NCBI GenBank assembly: GCA_041648505.1
Contig: JBAZOY010000012.1
Span: forward strand, 1 to 45,181
Source: JBAZOY01 sp041648505
GTDB taxonomy: Bacteria > Desulfobacterota > Syntrophia > Syntrophales > CG2-30-49-12
Length of the DNA: 45,181 nt
Direction: 5' to 3'
Below are positions 33,582-42,217 of the stretch, piece by piece. Position numbers and translations under genes: made by a program. The notes under the pieces were generated by a model, which searched no databases, was not told where the DNA came from, and saw nothing but the letters and a program-made list of their open reading frames with translations. Each line of letters starts with the position of its first letter. The stretch's first letter is position 1.

Positions 33582-34907
33582 ATGTACTGTAAGAAACCGA
33601 TTGTCGTTATTGGAGGAGGTCTTGCCGGTTGTGAGGCGGCATGGCAGCTGTTAAGACGGGGTAAAGGCGAGATTGTCCTCTACGAGATGAAACCGGAGAA
33701 ATTTTCTCCGGCCCACAAATCACCTCACCTTGCTGAACTTGTGTGCAGCAACTCACTTCGTTCCAATAGTATTGAAAACGCTGTAGGGCTCCTGAAGGAA
33801 GAAATGCGCGTCATGGGCTCGCTGATTGTGGAGGCAGCTGACGCAACAGCCGTACCGGCAGGAAAGGCGCTGGCTGTAGACAGACATGAATTCTCAGGTT
33901 ATATAGAGGAAAAACTTGCCTCCCAGAAGGGACTGGAGATCATCCACAGAGAAATCACCGACATCCCTCATGATTCTATAGTGATCATTGCTACAGGACC
34001 ACTTACCTCTGAATCTCTGGCACAGCAAATTTCCCATTTGCTTGGGAATGAATACTTATACTTCTATGATGCTATCTCGCCGATTATAGAAAGTGACTCC
34101 ATAAACTATAATAAAGTCTTCAGAGCATCAAGATACTCGAACGATGAGGGGGATTATTTAAACTGTCCTCTCACAAAAACTGAATACGAAAACTTCTGGA
34201 ATGCCCTTACAAAAGGCGAAGAGGTTCCTCTCAAGCCGTTTGAAGAGATTAAGTGTTTCGAGGGTTGCCTTCCCGTTGAGACTATTGCCGGAAGGGGAAT
34301 AAAAACCCTCGCCTTCGGACCGATGAAACCGGTAGGTCTGACAGACCCCAAAACTGGGGAAACACCCTACGCCGTAGTACAACTCCGGCAGGAAAACAAA
34401 GCATCAACACTCTTTAACATGGTAGGATTCCAGACAAAACTGAAATGGCCTGAACAGCAGCGTATATTCAGAATGATACCGGGACTGGAAGAGGCAGAAT
34501 TTGTCAGATACGGAAGCATCCACCGGAATACGTTTATTAACTCCCCCATTCTCCTGAAAAAAACCCTCCAGCTAAAGAAGAACAAAGACATTTTCTTTGC
34601 CGGACAGATCACCGGTGTGGAAGGTTACGTTGAATCTTCAGCCATGGGACTCATAGCCGGCTTGAGTGCATCCTGCTGTCTGTCAGGGAAAGAATTTTCC
34701 CCGCCACCTGAAGCAACAGCGTTTGGGGCGCTTCTGCATCATATAACCAATGCCTGTCATAAGACATTTCAGCCAATGAATATCAATTTCGGTCTGTTCC
34801 CGCCGCCCTCCGAAAGGATTTCAAAAAGGAAGAATGAACGGGGGCTGTACTATGCACGGCGTTCTCTCGAGATGCTAGAAAAATGGAAGGCAGAATCCTC
34901 ATCGTAG
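33582..34907 (+). CDS. trmFO: Folate-dependent tRNA uracil-54 methyltransferase TrmFO
   Basis: Forms ribothymidine at position 54 of tRNA using methylenetetrahydrofolate and FADH2. The FAD-binding start is IVVIGGGLAGCEAAWQLLRRG. Typical stretches are VCSNSLRSNSIENAVGLLKEEM, VPAGKALAVDRHEFS, FYDAISPII, CLPVETIAGRG, AVVQLRQEN, FAGQITGVEGYVESSAMG and MNINFGLFPP. Its 441 residues are normal. Found with topA in many bacteria, and that pairing is kept here. Confidence 0.97.
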   Translation: MYCKKPIVVIGGGLAGCEAAWQLLRRGKGEIVLYEMKPEKFSPAHKSPHLAELVCSNSLRSNSIENAVGLLKEEMRVMGSLIVEAADATAVPAGKALAVDRHEFSGYIEEKLASQKGLEIIHREITDIPHDSIVIIATGPLTSESLAQQISHLLGNEYLYFYDAISPIIESDSINYNKVFRASRYSNDEGDYLNCPLTKTEYENFWNALTKGEEVPLKPFEEIKCFEGCLPVETIAGRGIKTLAFGPMKPVGLTDPKTGETPYAVVQLRQENKASTLFNMVGFQTKLKWPEQQRIFRMIPGLEEAEFVRYGSIHRNTFINSPILLKKTLQLKKNKDIFFAGQITGVEGYVESSAMGLIAGLSASCCLSGKEFSPPPEATAFGALLHHITNACHKTFQPMNINFGLFPPPSERISKRKNERGLYYARRSLEMLEKWKAESSS

Positions 34908-34933
34908 AGGTTGGTCTGCAGAAAAAATGGTGA

Positions 34934-35629
34934 TTACAGGCCAATATCTTCGTTAATCAGAACAACTTTTATCCTTCCCTGCGGGTATGATTTTTCGATT
35001 ATTCCCCAGGCATTGCAAAGTCTTGTCGGACTCTTACAGTTCTGGCAGACTGAGCTTTCCATGCAGGGGTTATTGTATCCCATCCCTAATGCATTCATTC
35101 GCCTTACATGGGCTGGAGCCACATAGTTTCTAATTCTATCCGTCGCTGCTTCCAGATCATGTACAATCTTATTCCGCCCGGCAAGAATTACTACATGCTT
35201 TGGCCCGAAAGTGATTGCAGCGACCCGGTTGCCATACATATCCAGGTTGACCAACTGCCCGGCTTCGGTCACAGCATTGGTCCCGGAAAAGAAAACGTCC
35301 GCCGACAAAGACAATAACATCCCTTTTCTTAAATCGCCGAGGGATATACCTTCTTTTATTGGATCAAGCAGAGTTATGTCCTCTTGCTGCCGTAGAGCTT
35401 CACCTAAACCAATCTCTTCCATTGTCATTGAGCCACCCCATGAGATGTTTTCAGCACCGACCTTGGGAAGAATCTCTTCCATGACAAGACGTTTTGCATC
35501 TAAAGCCGAATCCACAAGAAACGTTTCGAAATTGTTTTTCTCGAGAGCCTTTCTTACCCGTTCTAAACGGACTCGCCAGAACTGTTTAATCGGTTCCCTG
35601 CTGGTAAACATATTCATTGGTTCAGTCAT
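34934..35629 (-). CDS. LUD-domain (lactate utilization/YkgG-type) protein
   Basis: A 231-residue protein of the LUD (DUF162) family, related to LutC but commonly found alone in anaerobes, where the role is undefined. Family features are NNFETFLVDSALDAKRLVM, NISWGGSMTMEEIGL, DVFFSGTNAVTEAGQLVNLD, GNRVAAITFGPKHVVIL and GRNKIVHDLEAATDRIR. A cysteine cluster lies near the end (CMESSVCQNC..C) that may bind an iron-sulfur centre. The start at 35629 is chosen because AAAGGAGA lies 8 nt upstream; the longer frame to 35686 lacks this. It is convergent with trmFO. No LutA/LutB partners are present. Confidence 0.88.
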   Translation of the reverse strand: MTEPMNMFTSREPIKQFWRVRLERVRKALEKNNFETFLVDSALDAKRLVMEEILPKVGAENISWGGSMTMEEIGLGEALRQQEDITLLDPIKEGISLGDLRKGMLLSLSADVFFSGTNAVTEAGQLVNLDMYGNRVAAITFGPKHVVILAGRNKIVHDLEAATDRIRNYVAPAHVRRMNALGMGYNNPCMESSVCQNCKSPTRLCNAWGIIEKSYPQGRIKVVLINEDIGL

Positions 35630-36416
35630 ACGATGTTCTCCTTTCATGCAAAAGTGCCTGCTTAATTGAGAGCGCACATTTATCAATTATTCACAATTCG
35701 GAGTTTTCTCTTCCCGTAGTTGTTCCTGACATAGTATTCAGTTTCTGAAGCGTAGATTATTCAACAGCACTTGTTCGCATTGATTAAGCTATACAATGGA
35801 TAAGAGTTTTTAGGGTACGGAGCCGATGTAAACCTTAGTTGAACAAACCCTCTTGCACGAGCTTGTACTCTTTGGGAATTTAATCATCCTGTGTGTTGGT
35901 TTTTAAGGTGGCAGGGAAAATATGGGGGAAATTTCTCATGAAATCAAGAAATAATTCAAAGATACAGGAAATTTCAGGGTCATATTGGACGAGTGTCATG
36001 GTGAGCATAATGGCTTTTGAGCGGAAGTAAGGAATGGGGCGGGAAACTCTTAACCCGTTTTTTCTGATCCGCGCTTCCTGGTCTTGTCTGATACACATTG
36101 TTGTTCTGTCCTTTTAGTCCCTGTGGACATCGTATGACCTTTATATCCTTCTTCCGTAACATAATCTGAAATAGAATAAACTGCTCCAGCTATATCTATT
36201 CCGTAAGAGTAAAGGGTTAACACAACTTGCTTTCTTATTGACACCAATGCTTTATCAGCATATACTTTCCCACAATCGGTTCTTTTAAAAAGATTTCATT
36301 TAAGCGGTCTTGGTCTTATTCCTGCAACGGTTGCAAAAAGACATGGATTCTTGAGGTTCACAGGTTTCTTTTTTAAAGTCTCTATATGTTAATCCGGGGA
36401 GGGAGAACAGGTAAAC
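35630..36416. other. Gene-poor region with decayed minus-strand coding traces
   Basis: No intact gene. On the minus strand between about 36330 and 35880, coding-like segments in shifting frames can be read: CGKVYADKALVSIRKQVV.., YSISDYVTEEGYKGHTMSTG, then after a shift YDPEISCIFELFLDFMRNFP to a stop at 35880. An upstream stretch (SMSFCNRCRNKT) suggests a zinc-ribbon start. It may be a dead transposase-like or hypothetical gene; the family is not recognised. 35690-35880 shows nothing. Confidence 0.35.
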
Positions 36417-36727
36417 ATGGGAACAATAAATGTAGCAATCATTGGGGGGGAGTAGGCAATTGCGCTTCTTTTCCGGTTCAGGGAGTTCTCTACTATAAAA
36501 ATGCCAAGGAAAACTAGTTGGTGCCTGGATTAGTGTACGTTAACTTGGGAGGTTATCATGTCTCCCATATCAATTTCGTAGCCGCTTTTGATATTGATAA
36601 AAACAAATATCTTTTCCGGTGTGCCGGAAGCTACAATCTAACCGCTGGGAAGTCTTACCTCCGAAGCGAGATCAACGATATTTTCGATTTGATAATGTCC
36701 ATGCCATATTTAAGTTATACGGCATAG
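36417..36727 (+). pseudogene. 5' fragment of an inositol-3-phosphate synthase gene, frameshifted
   Basis: After GGGGAGGGAG and an ATG the sequence reads MGTINVAIIGG. Then a run of Gs breaks the frame, and the next frame continues VGNCASFPVQGVLYYKNAKEN, a stop, and LVPGLVYVNLGGYHVSHINF, VAAFDIDKNK. This is the N-terminal NAD-binding part of Ino1-type myo-inositol-phosphate synthase (VAIVGVGNCASSLVQG...VPGLMHVxxGGYHVxDIxFVAAFDID). Homology then stops and the frame ends at 36727; the remaining ~two thirds of the gene is absent. It carries one frameshift and one internal stop. It lies 13 bp before ftsK, so a deletion probably fused the region to that gene's upstream. Confidence 0.75.
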
Positions 36728-36740
36728 GAGTACCTCAATT

Positions 36741-38939
36741 ATGGCAGAAAAAAACCCGGCCCGTGTAAAATCGAGAGAGATCAGAGGTGTAGTGTGTCTT
36801 GCTCTGGTTATCTTCCTTTCTCTGTGTCTGGTTTCTTATCATCCCCTGGATCCCTCTTTAACTCACTACGTGTCAGGAGATACGAGGGTCCATAACCTGG
36901 TTGGTTCCGTTGGATCATACACATCCGATTCACTCTTCAGACTGCTCGGTTTGGCTGCCTTTCTGATACCGGTTATTTTCTTAATTATTTCTTTCAAATA
37001 CCTGCTGGATAATGATTTTAAGGTTGGACTTATAGGTGCTGCCGGTCTCGCTGGCCTTATTATTTCAACTTCCGGCCTCTTCGCTCTGATACTGACAGAC
37101 ATTCATATGTACGGCATAAGGCTCCGCACAGGAGGACTTCTGGGAACTGTCTCAGTCCGGATTTTGAATACTTACTTCAACCTCGCAGGCACCTATATCT
37201 TATTGATTTTTGTCTTAGTTATCTCACTTATATTAACGGTTAATCTATCTGTCGTTTCTCTAGGCAGTAAATTGAAAAAAGTTACCCTGATTATATGGAG
37301 GAAATGCAAAGTATTTATCAGCTTTGGCCATGGAAAAATCAAAGAGAAGATGAGTGCACTCCAGCGGAAAAAAGATGCAAAGTCTTTAGAGGTTCTTCCC
37401 TTAAAAGCTGAAGCACCATCTCTTCCAGAAAAAACCCGGGCGCAAATAGCGGAACAGTTCCAGTTCGATCCGCCTAAGTCAGGAAATGTATTCAGAATAC
37501 CGCCGCTGGCACTCCTTGATAAGGTGGAACACAAAGACATGAAAGTGAAGCGGGAAAACCTCAGCATAAACTCCAGAATCCTCGAAAAGAAGTTATCCGA
37601 TTTCGGCGTGGAGGGAAAAGTAGTGGGGGTGAAGGCAGGTCCCGTTATTACCATGTACGAGCTTGAGCCTGCACCGGGGGTAAAGATCAACAAGATTACC
37701 AATCTTTCCGATGATCTTGCTCTCGCCATGAGAGCGATGAGCATAAGGATCCTCGCTCCTGTGCCGGGTGAGGCGGTTATCGGTATTGAGATACCCAACC
37801 AGCAACGGGAACCTGTATATCTGAGGGACGTTCTTGATAATGAGGTGTTCCACAAATCATCGTCCAAGCTTTCCATCGCCTTGGGTGTAGATATCATGGG
37901 AGTTCCTGTAATTGCGGATCTTGTCAAGATGCCCCATCTACTGATCGCTGGTACGACCGGTTCCGGGAAAAGCGTCTCTCTTAACGCCATGATTTGCAGC
38001 ATCCTTTTCAAGGCGCCGCCTGATGAAGTTAAATTCCTCATGATTGATCCCAAAAGGCTGGAACTATCTGCCTATGAGGGTATTCCCCATCTCCTTCACC
38101 CTGTAGTATTCGACCCTAAAGAAGCCTCTCTCGTTCTTAAGTGGGCAGTAGACGAAATGGAGAAGCGGTATAGAATAATCGGCGAACAGGGAGTCAAGGG
38201 TATAGACGCGTATAACAGGATGATCGAAAAGAAACTGGGTACAAAAGAGAGCCGAGAGCTGGAACATCCGGATCGGCAGACCCCCGTTAAGATTCCCTAT
38301 ATCGTTATTATTATTGATGAACTTGCCGATCTTATGATCGTGGCCCAGAGAAATGTAGAGGAATCTCTGGCCCGCCTTGCCCAGATGGCCAGGGCTGCAG
38401 GGATTCACCTTATCCTGGCCACTCAGAGACCGTCAGTTGATGTGATCACGGGTCTTATAAAGGCCAATTTCCCCACCCGGATCTCCTTTCAAGTTTCGTC
38501 AAAGGTAGATTCGCGGACTATTCTCGATCACCTCGGTGCAGAAAAGCTTTTGGGCGCCGGTGATATGCTCTTTGTTCCCCCCGGTACGTCAAAACTTAAC
38601 CGCATACATGGTGTCTTTGTCTCAGACAGAGAGATTGAAAGGGTCGTGGAATTCGTTAAAAAACAGGGTGAACCCGCTTACGATGAATCAATTACGGAAT
38701 ATAAGCAGGATACAGGAGAAGTTGAAAAATCGGATGAGGCATTTGATGAGAAATACGATGGAGCTGTTGAACTGGTGACCGATATGGGACAGGCATCAAT
38801 CTCTCTGGTGCAGAGATACATGAAAATAGGATACAACCGGGCTGCACGTATTATTGAACGTATGGAAGTGGAAGGTATCGTTGGTCCATCTGACGGTGTG
38901 AAACCGAGAAAGGTGCTCGGCAGAAAGCTGCCCCGGTGA
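36741..38939 (+). CDS. ftsK: DNA translocase FtsK/SpoIIIE
   Basis: Septal ATP-driven DNA pump that moves chromosome termini and activates Xer recombination. The N-terminal ~180 residues contain four membrane helices. A short linker (~190-235) follows. The alpha/beta motor spans ~245-620 with Walker A LIAGTTGSGKSVSLNAMIC, LMIDPKRLELSAYEGIPHLL, Walker B YIVIIIDELADLM and HLILATQRPSVDVITGLIKANF. The last ~65 residues are the DNA-reading gamma winged helix (ASISLVQRYMKIGYNRAARI). At 732 residues it is the short-linker type. GGAG precedes the ATG at 10 nt. It overlaps rimO by 4 bp. Confidence 0.96.
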   Translation: MAEKNPARVKSREIRGVVCLALVIFLSLCLVSYHPLDPSLTHYVSGDTRVHNLVGSVGSYTSDSLFRLLGLAAFLIPVIFLIISFKYLLDNDFKVGLIGAAGLAGLIISTSGLFALILTDIHMYGIRLRTGGLLGTVSVRILNTYFNLAGTYILLIFVLVISLILTVNLSVVSLGSKLKKVTLIIWRKCKVFISFGHGKIKEKMSALQRKKDAKSLEVLPLKAEAPSLPEKTRAQIAEQFQFDPPKSGNVFRIPPLALLDKVEHKDMKVKRENLSINSRILEKKLSDFGVEGKVVGVKAGPVITMYELEPAPGVKINKITNLSDDLALAMRAMSIRILAPVPGEAVIGIEIPNQQREPVYLRDVLDNEVFHKSSSKLSIALGVDIMGVPVIADLVKMPHLLIAGTTGSGKSVSLNAMICSILFKAPPDEVKFLMIDPKRLELSAYEGIPHLLHPVVFDPKEASLVLKWAVDEMEKRYRIIGEQGVKGIDAYNRMIEKKLGTKESRELEHPDRQTPVKIPYIVIIIDELADLMIVAQRNVEESLARLAQMARAAGIHLILATQRPSVDVITGLIKANFPTRISFQVSSKVDSRTILDHLGAEKLLGAGDMLFVPPGTSKLNRIHGVFVSDREIERVVEFVKKQGEPAYDESITEYKQDTGEVEKSDEAFDEKYDGAVELVTDMGQASISLVQRYMKIGYNRAARIIERMEVEGIVGPSDGVKPRKVLGRKLPR

Positions 38940-40288
38940 AAGCTAAAAAAGTACATATAGTAAGTCTCGGCTGTCCGAAGAATCTTGTTGACTCCGAAGT
39001 AATGGCCGCCCTTCTTTCAGCGGGCGGTTTTCATATAATTCCACGGGCAGATGAGGCCGAAATAATTGTGGTCAATACCTGTGCCTTTATTCTGCCGGCA
39101 AAAGAGGAATCTATTGATGAGATACTCCGCATGGCTGAATGGAAAAAAGAAGGTATGGGTGGGGCCTGTACCCACCTGGTTGTCACAGGCTGTCTCCCTC
39201 AGCGATACGGAACGATTCTCGAGGCAGAACTGCCTGAGGTTGATCTTTTTCTCGGCACTGGCGAAGTTCCCCATATCACCCGCCATATTAAAAAACTGAT
39301 CCTTGAAGGGCCCCCGACCTGCCGTTCACTTACCCCCAAGCCCACTTTTCTAATGAACGCAGGCCATCTACGGCTGCTCTTGACACCATCTTACAGCGCC
39401 TATCTGAAGATTGCCGAAGGATGTTCCAACCATTGTTCCTACTGTGTAATTCCGTCAATTCGCGGAAAGGCAAGAAGCAGAAAAACGGACGACATCCTGA
39501 AAGAAGTAGAATTACTTGCCGGAAGGGGTGTTAAGGAGATCATCATCACTGCACAGGACACGACAGCCTACGGAAGAGAGCTGAAGGGAAAACCTACCCT
39601 GGGTTATCTCTTGAAAAAGATTTCCTCCATCGGGGGTATCCGGTGGGTCCGGGTTCTTTACACATATCCGACCGGCCTTACCGGGGACATCCTTCAGACC
39701 ATCGCTGATGAGGAAAAGATCTGCCCGTATCTTGATATACCTATACAGCACATTGATGATGGTATCCTGAAAGCTATGAACAGAAGGGGAGGAAGTGAGC
39801 AGATCAGAAAGGCTATCGTAAACGCAAGGAGCATAATACCGGATGTAGCTCTGAGGACATCACTTATCGTAGGATTTCCCGGAGAAACTCAGACGAAGTT
39901 CAACAAATTATTAGATTTTATAAAGGAAGCAAGATTTGATCATTTAGGTGTTTTTACTTACTCCAGGGAGGAAGGCACGGCCGCCCACTCTTTACCTTCA
40001 CGAATAGCTGAAAAGGAAAAAGATGCCCGCAGGCAACTTATAATGGAAGAACAGGCGATCATTTCCTGGGAAATTAATCGCTCACTGACAGGTTCGGTCC
40101 TGGAGGTACTGATCGAGGGTAAAAGTGACGACATCCCCGAGTTTCCCTTTGTAGGCAGGTGTCGCCGACAGGCACCGGAAATTGACGGGGTTACCTATGT
40201 GAAAGGGAAAGATCTGACTTCTGGAGATATTGTACATTGTAAGATCATTACCAATGATGAATATGATCTCTTTGCTGAAAAGCTTTAG
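38936..40288 (+). CDS. rimO: Ribosomal protein S12 methylthiotransferase RimO
   Basis: Radical-SAM enzyme that adds a methylthio group to the conserved Asp of ribosomal protein S12. The N-terminal MTTase domain has three cluster cysteines (SLGCPKNLVDSE, VNTCAFI, VTGCLPQRY). The radical-SAM core carries CSNHCSYCVIPSIRG. A C-terminal TRAM domain covers ~385-450. It begins with GTG in the overlap GTGA with the ftsK stop, so it is translationally coupled. Its 450 residues are normal. Confidence 0.95.
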   Translation: MKAKKVHIVSLGCPKNLVDSEVMAALLSAGGFHIIPRADEAEIIVVNTCAFILPAKEESIDEILRMAEWKKEGMGGACTHLVVTGCLPQRYGTILEAELPEVDLFLGTGEVPHITRHIKKLILEGPPTCRSLTPKPTFLMNAGHLRLLLTPSYSAYLKIAEGCSNHCSYCVIPSIRGKARSRKTDDILKEVELLAGRGVKEIIITAQDTTAYGRELKGKPTLGYLLKKISSIGGIRWVRVLYTYPTGLTGDILQTIADEEKICPYLDIPIQHIDDGILKAMNRRGGSEQIRKAIVNARSIIPDVALRTSLIVGFPGETQTKFNKLLDFIKEARFDHLGVFTYSREEGTAAHSLPSRIAEKEKDARRQLIMEEQAIISWEINRSLTGSVLEVLIEGKSDDIPEFPFVGRCRRQAPEIDGVTYVKGKDLTSGDIVHCKIITNDEYDLFAEKL

Positions 40289-40331
40289 GACAAGAGATTC
40301 ATAATGATAATATCACGAGAAGTACCGGCAA

Positions 40332-40657
40332 ATGAAACCCAGCATTACGGAAATCAAAGTTCGTGGATATCACATGGATTTTTATGGACACATCAACAAC
40401 GCGCGATATCTGGAATTACTTGAAGAAGGGAGATGGTCCTTAAGCCTGTCTCTCATGGAGAGATCCTGGAGATTCGTGTCTGGCTTTCTAAATTTGGATA
40501 TAAAAGCAGCACAATAAGACAGGAAGTCTTTATCAAAGGGACAGATACACTGGTTTGTGACGCAGATGTTTCCTTCGTAATAGTAGACAAAAACACGAAC
40601 AAGGCAATTCCTTTAACCGATGATATCCGGGCATCTATAGAACCGATGATGAACTGA
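40332..40657 (+). pseudogene. Acyl-CoA thioesterase (4HBT hot-dog fold), internally deleted and frameshifted
   Basis: The first frame gives the family N-terminus (TEIKVRGYHMDFYGHINNAR, YLELLEEGRW, with the catalytic Asp-x-x-x-His-x-Asn pattern). It then shifts, and the other frame gives the family C-terminus (KPVSHGEILEIRVWLSKFGY, STIRQEVFIKGTDTLVCDAD). Compared with ~130-residue homologues, roughly 30 residues between EEGRW and the RPVSHGE-type strand are missing. An out-of-frame deletion near 40437 explains both defects. It is therefore likely inactive. It lies 43 bp after rimO. Confidence 0.75.
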
Positions 40658-40694
40658 TACCTGTACAGGAGATTACCTCTCCCCTGCCGATAGA

Positions 40695-41456
40695 TCAGGC
40701 AAGCCGTAACACTGCATCTACAGCCAGTTCAAATATCTTCTGGCGCGCTGTCAGACACTTGTGCCAGTGTCGATGATCCCACTCGCTTCCCCCTACATCG
40801 TCGCCGGCGTAGAGGAGCTGGCCGAAGCGAATGGAGCGGAAATGCGCCACAGCAAAGAAGGCTGCTGCTTCCATCTCTACAGTCAGACATCCCTCGGCCC
40901 TGCGAGATTGAATCTTCTTCGGCGTCTCACGAAACACCGCATCTGTAGTCCACGTCTTCCCTCGCACGAAAGGTATATCGTGCGCTTTACAGGATTGTAT
41001 CAGGGCGCGAACGACTTCCGGATGCGGGCGGTTGGTACGGCTTCGCCTTTGATAGTGGTAGCTTGTGCCTTCGTCCCGCACAGCCGCGGTGGGCAGAACA
41101 ACCGTGCCTTGAGACAATGACGAGTCCAGCACACCTGCACCGCCACAGGCCACCACGTCTCGGGCTCCCAAAGCTATTACCTGCTCGAGTGAAGAAGCAG
41201 CCAGTGGGCCGCCAATACCCGGGTGCAATACGCCAATGGAACGCCTGTGCCTTTGGATCACCAGAATGGGATGTTTGCCCAACTCGCGATGTATGTGATG
41301 GATTAACTGGACACCAGGAGCGTCCTCCAGTTCTTCGACGATTTCACGAAAGAAGCAAAATACCATCTGCCGGGGGACACGAATCCCTTTCGGCCTGATC
41401 CTCGAAGGTTCGATGATCGCGTTGTTTCTTCCCGCGTACTCTGGTAACTGCACCAT
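40695..41456 (-). CDS. Nucleoside phosphorylase (uridine phosphorylase-like)
   Basis: A 253-residue member of the PNP/UDP phosphorylase family, which splits nucleosides with phosphate into base and ribose-1-phosphate. Features are the strand-turn HPGIGGPLAASSLEQVIALG with ARDVVACGGAGVLD (nucleoside site), TVVLPTAAVRDEGTSYHYQ, a KTWTTDAVFRETPKKIQ segment and the ribose-binding VEMEAAAFFAVAHF. The family fit is to the uridine phosphorylase-like branch (COG2820), but substrate is not certain. There is no clear operon partner. Confidence 0.85.
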   Translation of the reverse strand: MVQLPEYAGRNNAIIEPSRIRPKGIRVPRQMVFCFFREIVEELEDAPGVQLIHHIHRELGKHPILVIQRHRRSIGVLHPGIGGPLAASSLEQVIALGARDVVACGGAGVLDSSLSQGTVVLPTAAVRDEGTSYHYQRRSRTNRPHPEVVRALIQSCKAHDIPFVRGKTWTTDAVFRETPKKIQSRRAEGCLTVEMEAAAFFAVAHFRSIRFGQLLYAGDDVGGSEWDHRHWHKCLTARQKIFELAVDAVLRLA

Positions 41457-41599
41457 ATCGATTGTCTGCTAATGTATATAATCCGTTTGGCATCAAGACA
41501 TGCAGGCAGCGGAAACACGATTTTCGGGCTGTCCACCGCATGCTCTGGCTAAGCGTTTCCGGCCTTGCCTCATTTAGGGGACGTTCTCATTTGTCAAGG

Positions 41600-41992
41600 T
41601 TACCTTTCGACGGGATAACCTGCCTGGACCCAGGCTCTGTAGTTCCCCTTGAGTCGATACACTTTGTTAAATCCTTCATCGATAAGCTTCCTGGCGCCTA
41701 ATATAGATAGAGTATCAGAGTGGCAGTAAACGAGACACGTCTTACCCTTGTCTAATGTTGGGATGGCCTTGTCAAGGGACCCGTCCCCAAGCAAGGTAAC
41801 AGGGTGTCCTTGCTTCCTGCCGGGATCTGAAAGCTTACCCTCTTTCGATCTCTTGACCCAATGAACTAAGGTAGACTTAGGAATTGATAATCTGCGCCCT
41901 ACCTCTGGTATGCTCATTCCGCCTTCCGCAACCATTTTTACTGCTTCCTCTTTGAACTCCTTTATGAATACGCTTTTTGGTACCTTTTCCAT
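41600..41992 (-). CDS. Chimera of IS3-type transposase OrfA helix-turn-helix and rhodanese domain
   Basis: Residues 1-~62 match IS3 OrfA proteins (SVFIKEFKEEAVKMVAEGGM, SIPEVGRRLSIPKSTLVHWV, RSKEGKLSDPGRKQ), a DNA-binding HTH. The usual coiled coil that should follow is missing. From ~residue 72 the chain is the C-terminal half of a rhodanese: DKGKTCLVYCHSDTLSILGA with active-site Cys90, then KLIDEGFNKVYRLKG and AWVQAGYPVER. Upstream (42029-42056) the DNA reads like an IS3 terminus (GTGGACACC on the minus strand). The gene probably formed when an insertion sequence landed in a rhodanese gene and a deletion joined them in frame. Whether the product is expressed or useful is unknown. Confidence 0.75.
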   Translation of the reverse strand: MEKVPKSVFIKEFKEEAVKMVAEGGMSIPEVGRRLSIPKSTLVHWVKRSKEGKLSDPGRKQGHPVTLLGDGSLDKAIPTLDKGKTCLVYCHSDTLSILGARKLIDEGFNKVYRLKGNYRAWVQAGYPVER

Positions 41993-42113
41993 TCTGACAC
42001 CGCCGTCTTTGTATTATACCTCAACCTTGGTGTCCACTAAAACCATCTTACCTCATTACTTTTATTGAATATTTAATAAAAGCACTATCTTGCAATCTGC
42101 TTCATATGATACT

Positions 42114-42145
42114 TTTCAGTGGTGGATATTTTATCGTCACTGAAA
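42114..42145. terminator. Weak hairpin downstream of the PAS-LuxR gene
   Basis: TTTCAGTG and CACTGAAA form an 8-bp stem with a 16-nt loop, about 73 bp past the stop codon of the minus-strand regulator. There is no T-run, so termination is only possible, not clear. Confidence 0.25.
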
Positions 42146-42217
42146 CCGGCTTAGATTGGGTTTGAATTCACTGTTTATATTGTGGATCTTAATTTTGCTT
42201 AACAAGCACCTTACATA

